From: Chitinophagales bacterium
Lineage (GTDB): Bacteria; Bacteroidota; Bacteroidia; Chitinophagales; UBA2359
Assembly (NCBI GenBank): GCA_020636475.1
Contig: JACJXU010000001.1
Span: 124,001 to 188,000, forward strand
Reading direction: 5' to 3'
DNA: 64,000 bases
The notes under the pieces are model-generated. The model was not told the DNA's origin. It saw nothing but the letters and a program-made list of their open reading frames with translations, and made no database searches. A program made the translations under genes and the position numbers. Position 1 is the stretch's first letter; every line of letters starts with the position of its first letter. Below are positions 17,316 through 26,044 of the stretch, piece after piece.

Positions 17316-18461
17316 ATGCAAAACAAATTCATCTTACTCCTAATATTACTCGTTTTTGCTTCTTCTTGTTCTACGGATGTAGATATTAATACAGACTGGC
17401 AAGAAAACACCATTGTTTATGGTCTGCTCGACCAGCGACTGCCCACACAATATATTCGGGTAAATAAAGCATTTTTAGATGCCAATACCAGTGCCTTGCA
17501 AATAGCGCAAATAGCCGATTCGCTATATTACAAAAATGCAATAGTAACGGTAGAGGAATATACTTCGTATGATGTAAGCAAAGAAGGCTTAACTACTGTT
17601 TATGGCAATCCGTCCCGCATATTTTCATTAGAAAAAGTAAATGCTGCCGATGAAGGAATTGAGAAAGAAGATGGTTTTTTTGCCACAGAGCCTTATTTTG
17701 TTTATAAGTTCGATACCGAAGGCGAAAATGCGCTACAAGACAATCGTGCGTATCGTTTGCATATTGTTACCGACTCGGGCAAAGAAGTTTGGGCTACCAC
17801 ACCTTTGGTGTACGAACCCAGCGTAGGAGGACAAGCCAACGACTTTTTTCGTCAGCCTCGCGTTACTACACAAATCAATTTTACTTTGCCAACTGCTACA
17901 AATGTAGCACCGCCGCAAATTCGCGTAGAGTTTGATGCCCCCACCAATGGCGCAATATACGATATGTTTTTGCTTATAAATTATAACGAAACCGAAATTG
18001 CCAATTCCGGCAATGTACAGGCTAAAGTATTGAAAATGCCGCTTTTTGTTAATTTTGAAAACAGCGATTTTGATACAGGCAGTAGCCTTACGCGCAAAGA
18101 GTACAAGTACTTAGATGCAATGGACGTGTTGCTGTATATGAGCCAACACATTGCAGCCAACGATATGGTGTACAGAGACCTTACTTCTATTGATTTTATA
18201 GCCGATGTAGCTACCCAAGATGTGAAAAACTTTATTGATATAGGTTTGGCGGCGCAGACCAGTATTTCGCAAGGACAGTTTTCGCCTGAGTTTACCAATA
18301 TTACCAATGGTTTGGGCTTGTTTGGTGCGCGTACACGTTATGAAATAAATATTCCCAATTTCACCAATTCCGGCTTAGACGAATTGGGTTGCGGCAGCGT
18401 AAGTGGCGGTATAAACTTTGCACCATCGCCGGGCAATGTACATTATCCTTTTTGTCCATAA
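17316..18461 (+). CDS. DUF4249 lipoprotein
   Basis: A 381-residue lipoprotein of the DUF4249 family, common in Bacteroidota and often encoded near TonB-dependent receptors, though none is seen here. The signal peptide ends in FASSCS (Cys near residue 18). The mature N-terminus has the family's (V)VYGLLDQRLPTQYIRVNKAFLD strand followed by DSLYYKNAIVTVEEY. A C-terminal GLGLFGARTRYEINI is also typical. It is presumably surface- or periplasm-exposed; no enzymatic function is known. The peroxiredoxin gene starts 38 bases downstream but has its own promoter-like box. Confidence 0.85.
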   Translation: MQNKFILLLILLVFASSCSTDVDINTDWQENTIVYGLLDQRLPTQYIRVNKAFLDANTSALQIAQIADSLYYKNAIVTVEEYTSYDVSKEGLTTVYGNPSRIFSLEKVNAADEGIEKEDGFFATEPYFVYKFDTEGENALQDNRAYRLHIVTDSGKEVWATTPLVYEPSVGGQANDFFRQPRVTTQINFTLPTATNVAPPQIRVEFDAPTNGAIYDMFLLINYNETEIANSGNVQAKVLKMPLFVNFENSDFDTGSSLTRKEYKYLDAMDVLLYMSQHIAANDMVYRDLTSIDFIADVATQDVKNFIDIGLAAQTSISQGQFSPEFTNITNGLGLFGARTRYEINIPNFTNSGLDELGCGSVSGGINFAPSPGNVHYPFCP

Positions 18462-18469
18462 AAGTTTTT

Positions 18470-18477
18470 TATCTTTG
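18470..18477 (+). promoter_or_regulatory. -7 box (TATCTTTG) before the peroxiredoxin gene
   Basis: TATCTTTG matches the TAnnTTTG -7 element and lies 21 bases before the start at 18499. A TTG at 18452-18454 is only 15 bases upstream, shorter than the usual spacer, so the -33 element is uncertain. It lies in the short gap after the DUF4249 stop codon. Confidence 0.4.
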
Positions 18478-18498
18478 CCTCAAAAAAAATACAAACTT

Positions 18499-18963
18499 AT
18501 GAGTTCATTACTTGGAAAACCAGCTCCATCATTCACCTTGTACAATACGCAAAAAGAAGCTGTATCATTGAGTGATTTTCAGGGAAAAAAGGTCGTATTA
18601 TTGTTTTTCCCTTTAGCATTTACGGCGGTATGTACCGCAGAATTGTGTTCTGCCCGCGACAATATGCACCAATACGAAAAGCTAAATGCGCAAATTTTGG
18701 CTATTTCGGTAGATACGGTGTTTACCTTGGCAAAATTTAAGGAAGAACAGCAACTGAATTTTCCTTTACTTTCCGATTTCAATAAAACTACGGCGGCGGC
18801 TTACAATGCACTTTATCCCGAATTTGTGTTGGGAATGAAAGGCGTTGCTAAACGCTCGGCTTTTGTGATTGATGAAAATGGCGTGGTAATACACGAAGAA
18901 ATTTTGGAAAATGCCGGAGAAATGCCTTCGTTTGAAGCGATTGCAAAGGCTTTGGCAAATTAG
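18499..18963 (+). CDS. Peroxiredoxin (AhpC/TSA family, AhpE/BCP-like)
   Basis: 154 residues from the ATG at 18499; the frame extends upstream into the DUF4249 gene but that part is not homologous. The thioredoxin-like fold starts at LGKPAPSFTLYN. The peroxidatic site is LAFTAVCTAELCSARD, with the first Cys as the peroxidatic residue in the TxxCT context. A second Cys four residues later could be resolving or bystander. The motif SAFVIDENGVVIHEE is standard. It reduces hydrogen peroxide or organic peroxides in the cytosol with a thiol partner that cannot be named from this window. Confidence 0.92.
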   Translation: MSSLLGKPAPSFTLYNTQKEAVSLSDFQGKKVVLLFFPLAFTAVCTAELCSARDNMHQYEKLNAQILAISVDTVFTLAKFKEEQQLNFPLLSDFNKTTAAAYNALYPEFVLGMKGVAKRSAFVIDENGVVIHEEILENAGEMPSFEAIAKALAN

Positions 18964-19023
18964 CATAAAAAAATACCACAGACATTTGTCCGATATTTTT
19001 TAATAAAATTATTACATTTCAAT

Positions 19024-19653
19024 ATGAAAAAGTTATCTTTTATTCTATTGACGAGTATTCTTTTTTTTACCGCCTGTAAACAACAAAGTACGCCCGAAGA
19101 ACGAACCGTAGCTGAGGAACAAACCGCGCCCGACGAACGAAAAGTGCTGACACCTAAAGAAACTACAAAAGGTGGTGGCTGGACAAAAACACCTTTGGAA
19201 GGACAAGACGGTTGGGAAAAGGCTGTTTCAAAAGACCAAATGGACAAATTGGTGGAAGAAGGTTATTTGTACAATGGAGAAAGAGAAGGACAATGGATAA
19301 CATTTCACGTACGCAATGGATTGCCCGCTACGGTGACAAATTACCACGCAGGAAAAAAACAAGGCGTTTCGCTGCAACTTAGCGATATGGGCAACTTAGA
19401 TGTGATGATGAATTTTACGAATGATGCCCTCGACGGGAACCGTATTGTGTATAAGCACAGCCGTATAAAAGAAGAATCGTTTTTTGTAGATGGAAAATTG
19501 GAAGGCGATCGCAGAATTTATTACGATGATGGAAAATTGATGGAAGAGGGCACTTTTAAAAATGGCGAACGCGAAGGCGTATCGAAATGGTACAATCAAG
19601 CAGGCGAAGTGACCATAGAAACCAAATACCGCAACGGGAAAGCCGTAAAATAA
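19024..19653 (+). CDS. MORN-repeat (YwqK-like) lipoprotein
   Basis: A 209-residue lipoprotein with signal peptide ending in LFFTACK (Cys near residue 18). A low-complexity Glu/Thr/Pro linker follows (about 22-60). At least four MORN-like repeats of the G-x-x-(D/N)GxxEGxxxxY type then appear: YNGEREGQWITFH, HAGKKQGVSLQLS, VDGKLEGDRRIYYDDGKLMEEGTF and KNGEREGVSKWYNQAGE. Such proteins are often annotated as YwqK-family antitoxins, but nothing here supports a toxin partner. It is likely a surface or periplasmic structural protein. The ArsC-like gene begins 8 bases downstream, so they are probably co-transcribed. Confidence 0.8.
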   Translation: MKKLSFILLTSILFFTACKQQSTPEERTVAEEQTAPDERKVLTPKETTKGGGWTKTPLEGQDGWEKAVSKDQMDKLVEEGYLYNGEREGQWITFHVRNGLPATVTNYHAGKKQGVSLQLSDMGNLDVMMNFTNDALDGNRIVYKHSRIKEESFFVDGKLEGDRRIYYDDGKLMEEGTFKNGEREGVSKWYNQAGEVTIETKYRNGKAVK

Positions 19654-19661
19654 GCCAAAAT

Positions 19662-20042
19662 ATGCAAAATACGCTTTGGTATCTTTCTACTTGTACTACC
19701 TGCAAACGTTTGTTGGCGCAGTTGCCCACACAGCATGGGTTACAACTTCAGGATATAAAGCACGAACCGATGAGTGCAGCACAGTTGGATTTTTTGAAAG
19801 ACATTGCGGGAAGTTACGAAGCCCTTTTTTCAAAACGCTCGCGCAAGTATCGGGAAATGGGACTGCATGAAAAAACTTTGACCGAAGCAGAAATACGGTC
19901 GCTCATTTTATCGGAATATACGTTTTTGAAACGTCCGGTTGCCTATATAGAAGGAGAAGTTTTTGCCGGAAATGCGCCCAAAACGCTTGAGGCTTTGGTG
20001 GCGCGGGTGCGGACTTTGGTGGAAATGAATAGTTACAAGTGA
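19662..20042 (+). CDS. ArsC/Spx-family thioredoxin-like protein
   Basis: 126 residues from the ATG at 19662. The N-terminal WYLSTCTTCKRLLAQL has the CxxC of the ArsC/Spx/YffB family, followed by LQLQDIKHEPMSAAQLDFLKD. The central FSKRSRKYREMG and the end FLKRPVAYIEGEVFAGNAPKTLEAL agree with arsenate-reductase-like proteins, in which an Arg binds the oxyanion. Whether it reduces arsenate or acts as a general thiol protein cannot be decided. There are no other arsenic genes nearby. A DUF2071 gene follows directly, its frame overlapping the stop codon if a GTG start is used. Confidence 0.85.
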   Translation: MQNTLWYLSTCTTCKRLLAQLPTQHGLQLQDIKHEPMSAAQLDFLKDIAGSYEALFSKRSRKYREMGLHEKTLTEAEIRSLILSEYTFLKRPVAYIEGEVFAGNAPKTLEALVARVRTLVEMNSYK

Positions 20043-20065
20043 CGTATTTTTACCCCAGAACACAA

Positions 20066-20815
20066 ATGAGTTTCCTAAAAGCCGAATGGCGAAAACTTGC
20101 AATCGCGAATTATACCCTTGATAAAAGCGTACTTACCGACTTCATTCCTTTTGGTACGGAGTTGGATTTATGGAATGGAAACTGCTTTGTCAGTTTGGTG
20201 GGATTTATGTTTAAAAACACAAAATTGTTGGGCGTAAAAATTCCTTATCACATTGATTTTGAAGAGGTAAATCTGCGATTTTATGTCAAGAGATTGGAAA
20301 ATAATACATGGAAACGAGGCGTTGTTTTTATCAAAGAAATTGTCCCCAAAAGAGCATTAACCTTTGTTGCAAATACAATTTACAACGAAAATTATGAAAC
20401 TATGCCAATGAACCATATTTGGCGCGAAAACGAAAATTCAAAAGAAATTGAGTACTCTTGGAAAAAGAATGGAGCAGAACACAGTTTTAAAGTAAATGCA
20501 AGTAAAGAAAGCTATACAATAGCCCCAGGCAGCGAAACGGAATTTATAACAGAGCATTATTGGGGATACGCGAAAATAAGCAGCAAAAAATCGAATGAGT
20601 ATGAAGTAACCCATCCGAGATGGAATGTTTATGAGGTAAAAGACTTTGAAATAAATGTAGATTTTGGCGCAGTTTATGGCAAAAGTTTTGAATTTCTTAA
20701 TTTGATGAAACCACATTCGGTAATGCTTGCCGAAGGCTCGGAAATAACGGTAGAGTCTAAAAAAACTATAAAAAACACCCCCCACCTACAAAAGCAGATG
20801 AGGGGCAACATTTAA
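20066..20815 (+). CDS. DUF2071 (YqjF-like) protein, second copy
   Basis: 249 residues from the ATG at 20066; a GTG start overlapping the preceding stop would add nine residues without homology support. It opens with FLKAEWRKLAIANYTLDKSVLTDFIPFGTELDLWNGNCFVSLVGFMF and continues VNLRFYVKR...RGVVFIKEIVPK, the canonical YqjF form. It differs strongly from the DUF2071 protein at 912-1649 (no long shared strings), so the two are old paralogs or separate subfamilies. It is cytosolic and no reaction is known. Probably in an operon with the ArsC-like gene upstream. Confidence 0.85.
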   Translation: MSFLKAEWRKLAIANYTLDKSVLTDFIPFGTELDLWNGNCFVSLVGFMFKNTKLLGVKIPYHIDFEEVNLRFYVKRLENNTWKRGVVFIKEIVPKRALTFVANTIYNENYETMPMNHIWRENENSKEIEYSWKKNGAEHSFKVNASKESYTIAPGSETEFITEHYWGYAKISSKKSNEYEVTHPRWNVYEVKDFEINVDFGAVYGKSFEFLNLMKPHSVMLAEGSEITVESKKTIKNTPHLQKQMRGNI

Positions 20816-20873
20816 ACAAAATGAGGACAGTATTTTTCAAAAAAACGTAGTATCCTAATTTTTTAAATGTTCA

Positions 20874-23800
20874 TTAATACTTCACCATTTTCAAGCTTTG
20901 TACACTACCATCTTGTAAAAATGCTTTGGCAATGTACATTCCTGCCGGAAAATGACTCGCAGGTATATTTTTTTCGCCCGAAAAATGCGAACATTCCCAC
21001 AAAATATTTCCCTGCACATCAAATACTTGCAATAAAGTAACGGCTTGACTCGCCCTGAAAGTAATTTCATTTTCAAACGGATTGAGCAATACACTAATGG
21101 TTGCTTTGTTCGTTGGTAGTTCGACAGTTGTAGTTGTGTTTGCCATAGAACCATCATTTTTTGCGCCACCACATCCATCAATATACGCATGAAAATTACA
21201 ACCCGCCTGCGCCCAAAAACCATCTATCAAATCAATATAATTGCCAGCATCGTAGTTGAGTGTATAGCTCCCGCTTACTTGCGAAGATGAGTTAATATAA
21301 TCCGAAACTTCTAAGGTATATACGCCATTTGTACCATAGGCATAATCATCATAATAAATCGGAAAACATTCGGGAGGCGTTACAAAATGCGACAGTAGTT
21401 TTATGTACGCAGCTTGTGTGTAAATACCTACTTCGGAAACCAACCAAGAGTTTTGGGGCCAATTTGTGTTAAAATCGCGGTAACTTTTTTGAATGGGTTG
21501 GTTCAGCGGTGGTGTAAGGTCGGCGGCAGTACCATTATAAGGCGCACTGTAAAAAGCAGCATCGGGCGCGTAGTTTTTGTTCACGCCTACGGGCATAAAT
21601 CCGGGCGGCGGTCCGTAAAGAGAGGTTTGTGCATTATCGAAGTCAGTACCATCGCCAAACCAACTATGGTAAATTTCATTAACCGATTTTTCGGCACCAA
21701 ATTCGTCCATATTACTCAAAAAAGCATAGCCTTGTGGATTTACGCCATGAAAATAGTGCAAAAAACCCGCCGCAGCGTTTTGGTAGTTGTTATAGTTGGC
21801 AGGATTTAAATAATAGTAATTCATATTCTGAAACAAATGCGCCGCCTGACTTTTAAATGTATTGCTACCCCAAGTATAATCATCGTCTTTCAAATAAGCG
21901 CGATAGGCATCGGTATTGTTCAAAAATGCAGGCAATAAGTCGCTGTTATTCGTACTTACCGAAGAAACGCAGTTGTTTTGAATGTTGTTTTTCACCGTAG
22001 TTGTCGCTCCGCTTAATGCACAATAATAGAGCATCGTTTCATTAAAAATAGGCTCAAAAGGATACCAATACGTCCAAGCATAAGAATGTAAGGCAGTATA
22101 GTTGTTGTCAAAGTAAGTTTTGTAAGTAGTATTACCGGTTGCGGCAAATAAATACACAGCAGCGCAAGTTTTTATGGCTTGATGCCAATAGTCGTGGTCA
22201 GTTGTACTCCATGTCGCAAAATCGGGATTGGCACTTTGGAAACCTGCATTGTTGTAAATAGGCGTTGTGGGGTGAGCTACCGTCCAGTTCCATGCACGGA
22301 TAGCACGGTTGCGAAGCGTATCGGCGTAGTTACTCATACCCGGAATAGTAGCAAAAACTACTGCCGCGTGCGCAAGCATGCTACAAGTGGTGCGCGTAGA
22401 AGCCGAATGAATAGGTCCGTAATAATGCGCAGCATTATCGGTACTGGGCGGAGATGCTGCCTGAAAATTGCTTACCGATACTTTAATGTGTACACCACCG
22501 TCGTTGCTGCCGCCGCCCGTATTTTGCATTTTCAGCAACCAATCCAACTCCCATTTTACTTCGTCCAAAATATCCGGCACGCCATTTCCCGATTCGGGAA
22601 TATTATTATTATCACCAAAAATATAAGAATTTTGCTCATAAGCCAATAATAAGTGATGTACAGCATTGTAGGCAAAAGGCACATATTTGTTGTAATCTCC
22701 GGCATCGTGCCAGCCACCGCTTACATCTTTAGCAGTAGAAGGTATAGGATTACTCATATCCAAAGCCGCATAATCCTGCCCTGCGCCTACGTGGCAAGCC
22801 GCATCTGTCCATTGCGAAGGTGCATAAGGCGTAGTTTTGGCAGTACCGCAACGCTGATAATAAAATGTGCGCAAGGCTTCTACCATTACTTCGTCATATA
22901 CATCATCGTTTATCCAAAAACTTTCCGAGCGAATATTATTTTCGGAGTCGTAAATATAATACTCATCGGGTGTGGTAATGTTTGAAAAATCGAAATAACA
23001 AACATAATCGCCGGATTGCGTGTGTTCTGCGCCGCTTTCCCAATATGTTTTTGCATGTATGTAAACCGTGTCACCATCACTTTGGCGACGAAGGGCATAA
23101 AATTCGGCAGGCGTATAACTGTCCGGCGCGTCAAAACCAGTGGCGGCTTGGCGAATAATAGCAATTTTTTGGTCGCCGGTGCGATAGCCAAACTGGTCTA
23201 TGCAAAAATGGTCGTGGTCTATGGTCGGTTCGGGCTGTGCGCTACAAGAAGGCGGCGTGTATGGATTGTAGCCATTTATATCGTATTGTTTTACAAAATT
23301 CCAAATTTCTTGGTTTGTATTGAGTGCTGCCACGCCAATATTCCACGAATGGCTGGAAGTACCAGAGCGAATTACGACTACCTCATTATCATTTTGGCAG
23401 TTGGTAAACGTAATTTTATCTGTGCCAGTAACAGGCGAATTGTTGGTAACAGTATAACCAGTACAAGCAACATCAGCAAAGTTCCAGCCATAAGCAAAAT
23501 AACTCACGGGCCAATCTATTATACCATCGGGTTCGTCATCGTAGTATTGTACTACGGGGTCGTTTATGGCGTGAAAATGTATATAAGGAATACCCGCCGT
23601 AAGCACCGGATTCCAATAGCCACACAAATTGCCTGCCACCACAGCACGTGCCGCAATGCCACTACTGTTTTGCGAAGCAAGATAATTTACAAAAAAACCA
23701 CCATTAGACATTCCAGCCAAATAGACACGACTTTCGTCTATGTTGAAATCGGTGTTCATTTTAGTAATAAGTTGTTGGGTAAAAGCAATATCATCGTTGG

Positions 23801-24107
23801 AGCAGCTACCGCAATTAGTGTTCCACTCGTTGTTGGCGCAAGTGCCATTGGGATAGACTACAATAAAACGTTCCGCATCGGCTACACTTTCAAAATCGGT
23901 GCTATTCTTCATGCCATTTCCGGTACCGCCACTACCATGATAGGCAATAAGCAAAGGATAAGAACAAGCAGCATCAAAATCGACAGGTAGATAATAAGTG
24001 TAAGTACGATTGTTCGTGCCAATGATTACGCTGCCCGTGCCTGTGGTGCCGGATTGTGCAAAACCTATTTGCGCAGCGAATAAAAGAAGGAATAAAAAGT
24101 ATCTCAT
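20874..24107 (-). CDS. T9SS-secreted fusion: CE1-type esterase + GH9 glycosidase
   Basis: A 1077-residue secreted multidomain enzyme. Signal peptide residues 1-17 (cleavage after GFA). A CE1/PHB-depolymerase-like esterase domain occupies about 18-275, with LIAYHGSGGTGNG and the nucleophile elbow AGMSNGG (Ser near 133). An Ig-like CelD_N module follows (about 300-395). A glycoside hydrolase family 9 domain spans about 405-920, with the base-bearing GGWHDAGDYNKYV (near 467) and the acid Glu in WLVSEVGIY (near 890). Then comes a DGFWAQAGCNFHAYIDGC beta module and a type A sorting domain ending in MYIAKAFLQDGSVQSLKMVKY. GH9 enzymes cut beta-1,4-glucans, and the esterase probably removes acyl decorations. 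It lies downstream of an S74 gene but across a terminator. Confidence 0.9.
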   Translation of the reverse strand: MRYFLFLLLFAAQIGFAQSGTTGTGSVIIGTNNRTYTYYLPVDFDAACSYPLLIAYHGSGGTGNGMKNSTDFESVADAERFIVVYPNGTCANNEWNTNCGSCSNDDIAFTQQLITKMNTDFNIDESRVYLAGMSNGGFFVNYLASQNSSGIAARAVVAGNLCGYWNPVLTAGIPYIHFHAINDPVVQYYDDEPDGIIDWPVSYFAYGWNFADVACTGYTVTNNSPVTGTDKITFTNCQNDNEVVVIRSGTSSHSWNIGVAALNTNQEIWNFVKQYDINGYNPYTPPSCSAQPEPTIDHDHFCIDQFGYRTGDQKIAIIRQAATGFDAPDSYTPAEFYALRRQSDGDTVYIHAKTYWESGAEHTQSGDYVCYFDFSNITTPDEYYIYDSENNIRSESFWINDDVYDEVMVEALRTFYYQRCGTAKTTPYAPSQWTDAACHVGAGQDYAALDMSNPIPSTAKDVSGGWHDAGDYNKYVPFAYNAVHHLLLAYEQNSYIFGDNNNIPESGNGVPDILDEVKWELDWLLKMQNTGGGSNDGGVHIKVSVSNFQAASPPSTDNAAHYYGPIHSASTRTTCSMLAHAAVVFATIPGMSNYADTLRNRAIRAWNWTVAHPTTPIYNNAGFQSANPDFATWSTTDHDYWHQAIKTCAAVYLFAATGNTTYKTYFDNNYTALHSYAWTYWYPFEPIFNETMLYYCALSGATTTVKNNIQNNCVSSVSTNNSDLLPAFLNNTDAYRAYLKDDDYTWGSNTFKSQAAHLFQNMNYYYLNPANYNNYQNAAAGFLHYFHGVNPQGYAFLSNMDEFGAEKSVNEIYHSWFGDGTDFDNAQTSLYGPPPGFMPVGVNKNYAPDAAFYSAPYNGTAADLTPPLNQPIQKSYRDFNTNWPQNSWLVSEVGIYTQAAYIKLLSHFVTPPECFPIYYDDYAYGTNGVYTLEVSDYINSSSQVSGSYTLNYDAGNYIDLIDGFWAQAGCNFHAYIDGCGGAKNDGSMANTTTTVELPTNKATISVLLNPFENEITFRASQAVTLLQVFDVQGNILWECSHFSGEKNIPASHFPAGMYIAKAFLQDGSVQSLKMVKY

Positions 24108-24132
24108 AGTTTAAATGTTTTAAAAAGAAAAT

Positions 24133-24161
24133 ATCGGTGATTTTACTATAAAATCACCGAT
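24133..24161 (-). terminator. Hairpin terminator after the first S74 gene
   Basis: A perfect 13-bp inverted repeat with a 3-base loop (ATCGGTGATTTTA / TAAAATCACCGAT) lies between the stop of the S74 gene (24186) and the start of the GH9 gene (24107). It is followed on the minus strand by a T-rich run. It should separate the two genes transcriptionally. Confidence 0.85.
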
Positions 24162-24185
24162 AGGGGTTATGATAAAAAATGTATA

Positions 24186-25646
24186 TTATTTCGTTAAAAT
24201 CATTTCTTTAGAAGTAGAAATTTTTCCGTTTATCACCAAACTGTAAATGTAAGTTCCTGCTGCTAAGTCGTTACCATTGATAGTGGTAGTTCCGTAGCCG
24301 GTAGTCTCGAGGCTGATGGTTTTTACTACTTTTCCTTCTATATTCACAATTTGTAAGTTGGCATTGCGCGTGTCTTCGGGGAGGTAGTATTGGATAATGG
24401 TTTTGTTGTAGAACGGATTAGGGGCGTTTTGTTCCAAGCGCGCGCCGCTGTTATTTAAGGTCGCAGTGCTAATGTCGTCCACTTTTTCGCTGAGACAGCA
24501 GTTTTGCATGGCACTGCTCATTTTTTGGAGAGAACTTTCTAAGGCATCTAAGCGATTTTGTAGTTTGGCATTTTCATTTTCCAAGTCCGCTACCTTGCTT
24601 TTGAGGGCTTTGGTTTCGTTGCGGACATCTTCTTTTCCGTTGGCGAGTTCTTTTACTGCTTCCGAAATTACGGGAATAAGCATGTCGTAATTTACTGCCA
24701 AATGTCCTCTGCCGTCTTCCATAACTGCTTGCGGCACTACTTTTTGCAGGTCTTGTGCCATGTAGCCAATGTGTTCGCGTGCATCGAAGTTGTAATCAGG
24801 AGCTTTGCTTTGGTCGAAATGGTAGGTGTAGGCTTGTAGTTCATTAAGCGTTTCGAGGGCGTTTTCGTACTTGTTGATGTCTTTTTTGAAAGTGCGGTCG
24901 GAGGCTGTCCACGCGCCGCTAGAACAATAGGTAACTCCGCTCACATCTAAGTTGTAAGCAACTGATGTTGGAAACCAGCCTATGCCTATTGCCGGAGTGC
25001 CTTGTGTTCCTGTTGATCCAGCCTGAAGTCTTCTAATGACAGTTCCATTAGTGCCGGCACTACTACCACCATTATTAAAAGTGAAATAATCTTCAGGCCA
25101 AGGTACATTAAATTTAAAATTGCTCACATCGTTTCCTAAGCTATAACAGTTGGTAGAAGTATTGGTAACGCCAGAACCAGTTTCCCAAAGAACCAACATA
25201 TTATTGTTAGCTGTACTATTTTGTATAATAATTCGTTCGGAAATACCTATTTTTCCATCAAAATACCCTGCCCAGTTGTTGCTGGCCCCTGTGGCAGAAG
25301 CGTAAATGCCGTAACCAGTAGGCACGCTGCTGATATACGAACCCGTAAAGTATCCGCCATAAGCATCGGCACTACCCCAAGAATTATTGTAGCTACGAAG
25401 AGCATAAGAAACACCCGTTCCATCATTGTAAGTATAACTATACAAGCCGTTTTTTACATAAGAATCCGTACCAGTATTGGTAATATACGCTCCGTAGCTA
25501 TTTCCATTAGTTTTTTGCGTTACCACGTCTATAGAGCGGGCGTTTAGGTTGTTTATGTTTTGCACATATACTTGCTGTGCGGACAACTCGTGCGCCAGTA
25601 CTATCATTATCAGACTTAGTACTGAAAAAATTACATGTCTTTTCAT
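24186..25646 (-). CDS. T9SS-secreted protein with Peptidase_S74 domain, paralog 1
   Basis: 486 residues. The signal peptide ends at about residue 23 (ELSA/QQVYVQ). The N-terminal half is built of Gly/Tyr/Asn-rich beta repeats (NDGTGVSYALRSYNN, SVPTGYGIYASATGASNNWAGYFDG). The S74 intramolecular chaperone domain begins at ASDRTFKKDI (Ser near 248, with Lys five residues on, the dyad spacing of self-cleaving members) and contains GYMAQDLQKVVPQAV. A coiled coil (about 325-375), a CC motif (MQNCCLSEKVDD) and a type A sorting domain (about 395-486, LEQNAPNPFYNKTIIQYYL) follow. Probably a trimeric surface or released fibre. It resembles paralog 4 most in the S74 domain. Confidence 0.88.
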   Translation of the reverse strand: MKRHVIFSVLSLIMIVLAHELSAQQVYVQNINNLNARSIDVVTQKTNGNSYGAYITNTGTDSYVKNGLYSYTYNDGTGVSYALRSYNNSWGSADAYGGYFTGSYISSVPTGYGIYASATGASNNWAGYFDGKIGISERIIIQNSTANNNMLVLWETGSGVTNTSTNCYSLGNDVSNFKFNVPWPEDYFTFNNGGSSAGTNGTVIRRLQAGSTGTQGTPAIGIGWFPTSVAYNLDVSGVTYCSSGAWTASDRTFKKDINKYENALETLNELQAYTYHFDQSKAPDYNFDAREHIGYMAQDLQKVVPQAVMEDGRGHLAVNYDMLIPVISEAVKELANGKEDVRNETKALKSKVADLENENAKLQNRLDALESSLQKMSSAMQNCCLSEKVDDISTATLNNSGARLEQNAPNPFYNKTIIQYYLPEDTRNANLQIVNIEGKVVKTISLETTGYGTTTINGNDLAAGTYIYSLVINGKISTSKEMILTK

Positions 25647-26044
25647 TTTGTTACAGTTTAAAAGTTAATAAAAAATTTGTTGATAAATAATTGCTTGTCA
25701 TTCATCGAACACAAAAGAATAAGAATGTAATAGCATAAAAAAAATGAATTTTGAACGTTTGTTAATTATATTTAAATAATATTTAATTTGTAATGTATTG
25801 AAAATAAAATAAATATTGTTTTATTTTTAATTAAGTGTTCACCGTATTTTTTGCGATAATATTGATTGAAATTTTTACTTTTTGAAAGCAAAAAAGTGCT
25901 TTTTTTATAAAAAACCGTATTTCTCCTATGTCATATTTTTTAGAATTGTAGAAAGTTTTTGTTGGATATTAGTTTATTGTGTATCTTGTAATGAGGTAAA
26001 AACAGATACGGTGGTATCGTTTAGGCGTAAATTTTATAATTGAT
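25647..26044. other. 398-base divergent intergenic region
   Basis: No gene seen. It is very AT-rich and separates the minus-strand S74 paralog 1 from the plus-strand helical protein gene. It contains the shared S74 upstream block (25681-25717). A TATCTTG string lies about 60 bases before the helical protein start; the same string occurs about 90 bases before its paralog at 33072. Confidence 0.6.
25681..25717 (-). promoter_or_regulatory. Shared upstream block of S74 paralogs (copy 1)
   Basis: The block ATAAATA-A-TTGCTTGT followed by ATTCAT and CAAAAGAA recurs at the same distance upstream of all four S74 genes. Read on the minus strand it gives TTTTG, about 20 bases including ACAAGCA, then TTATTTAT. 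This could serve as -33 and AT-rich -7 elements or bind a regulator. Confidence 0.5.

Noticed and set aside
19024..19653. YwqK-type antitoxin of a toxin-antitoxin pair
   Set aside because: MORN repeats alone do not support this; it is a lipoprotein and no toxin gene adjoins.
23016..23990. 324-residue open frame antisense to the GH9 gene
   Set aside because: Composition is odd (rich in Arg, Ile, Val, no domain), and it mirrors the coding frame of a clearly real enzyme; it is a codon-bias shadow.
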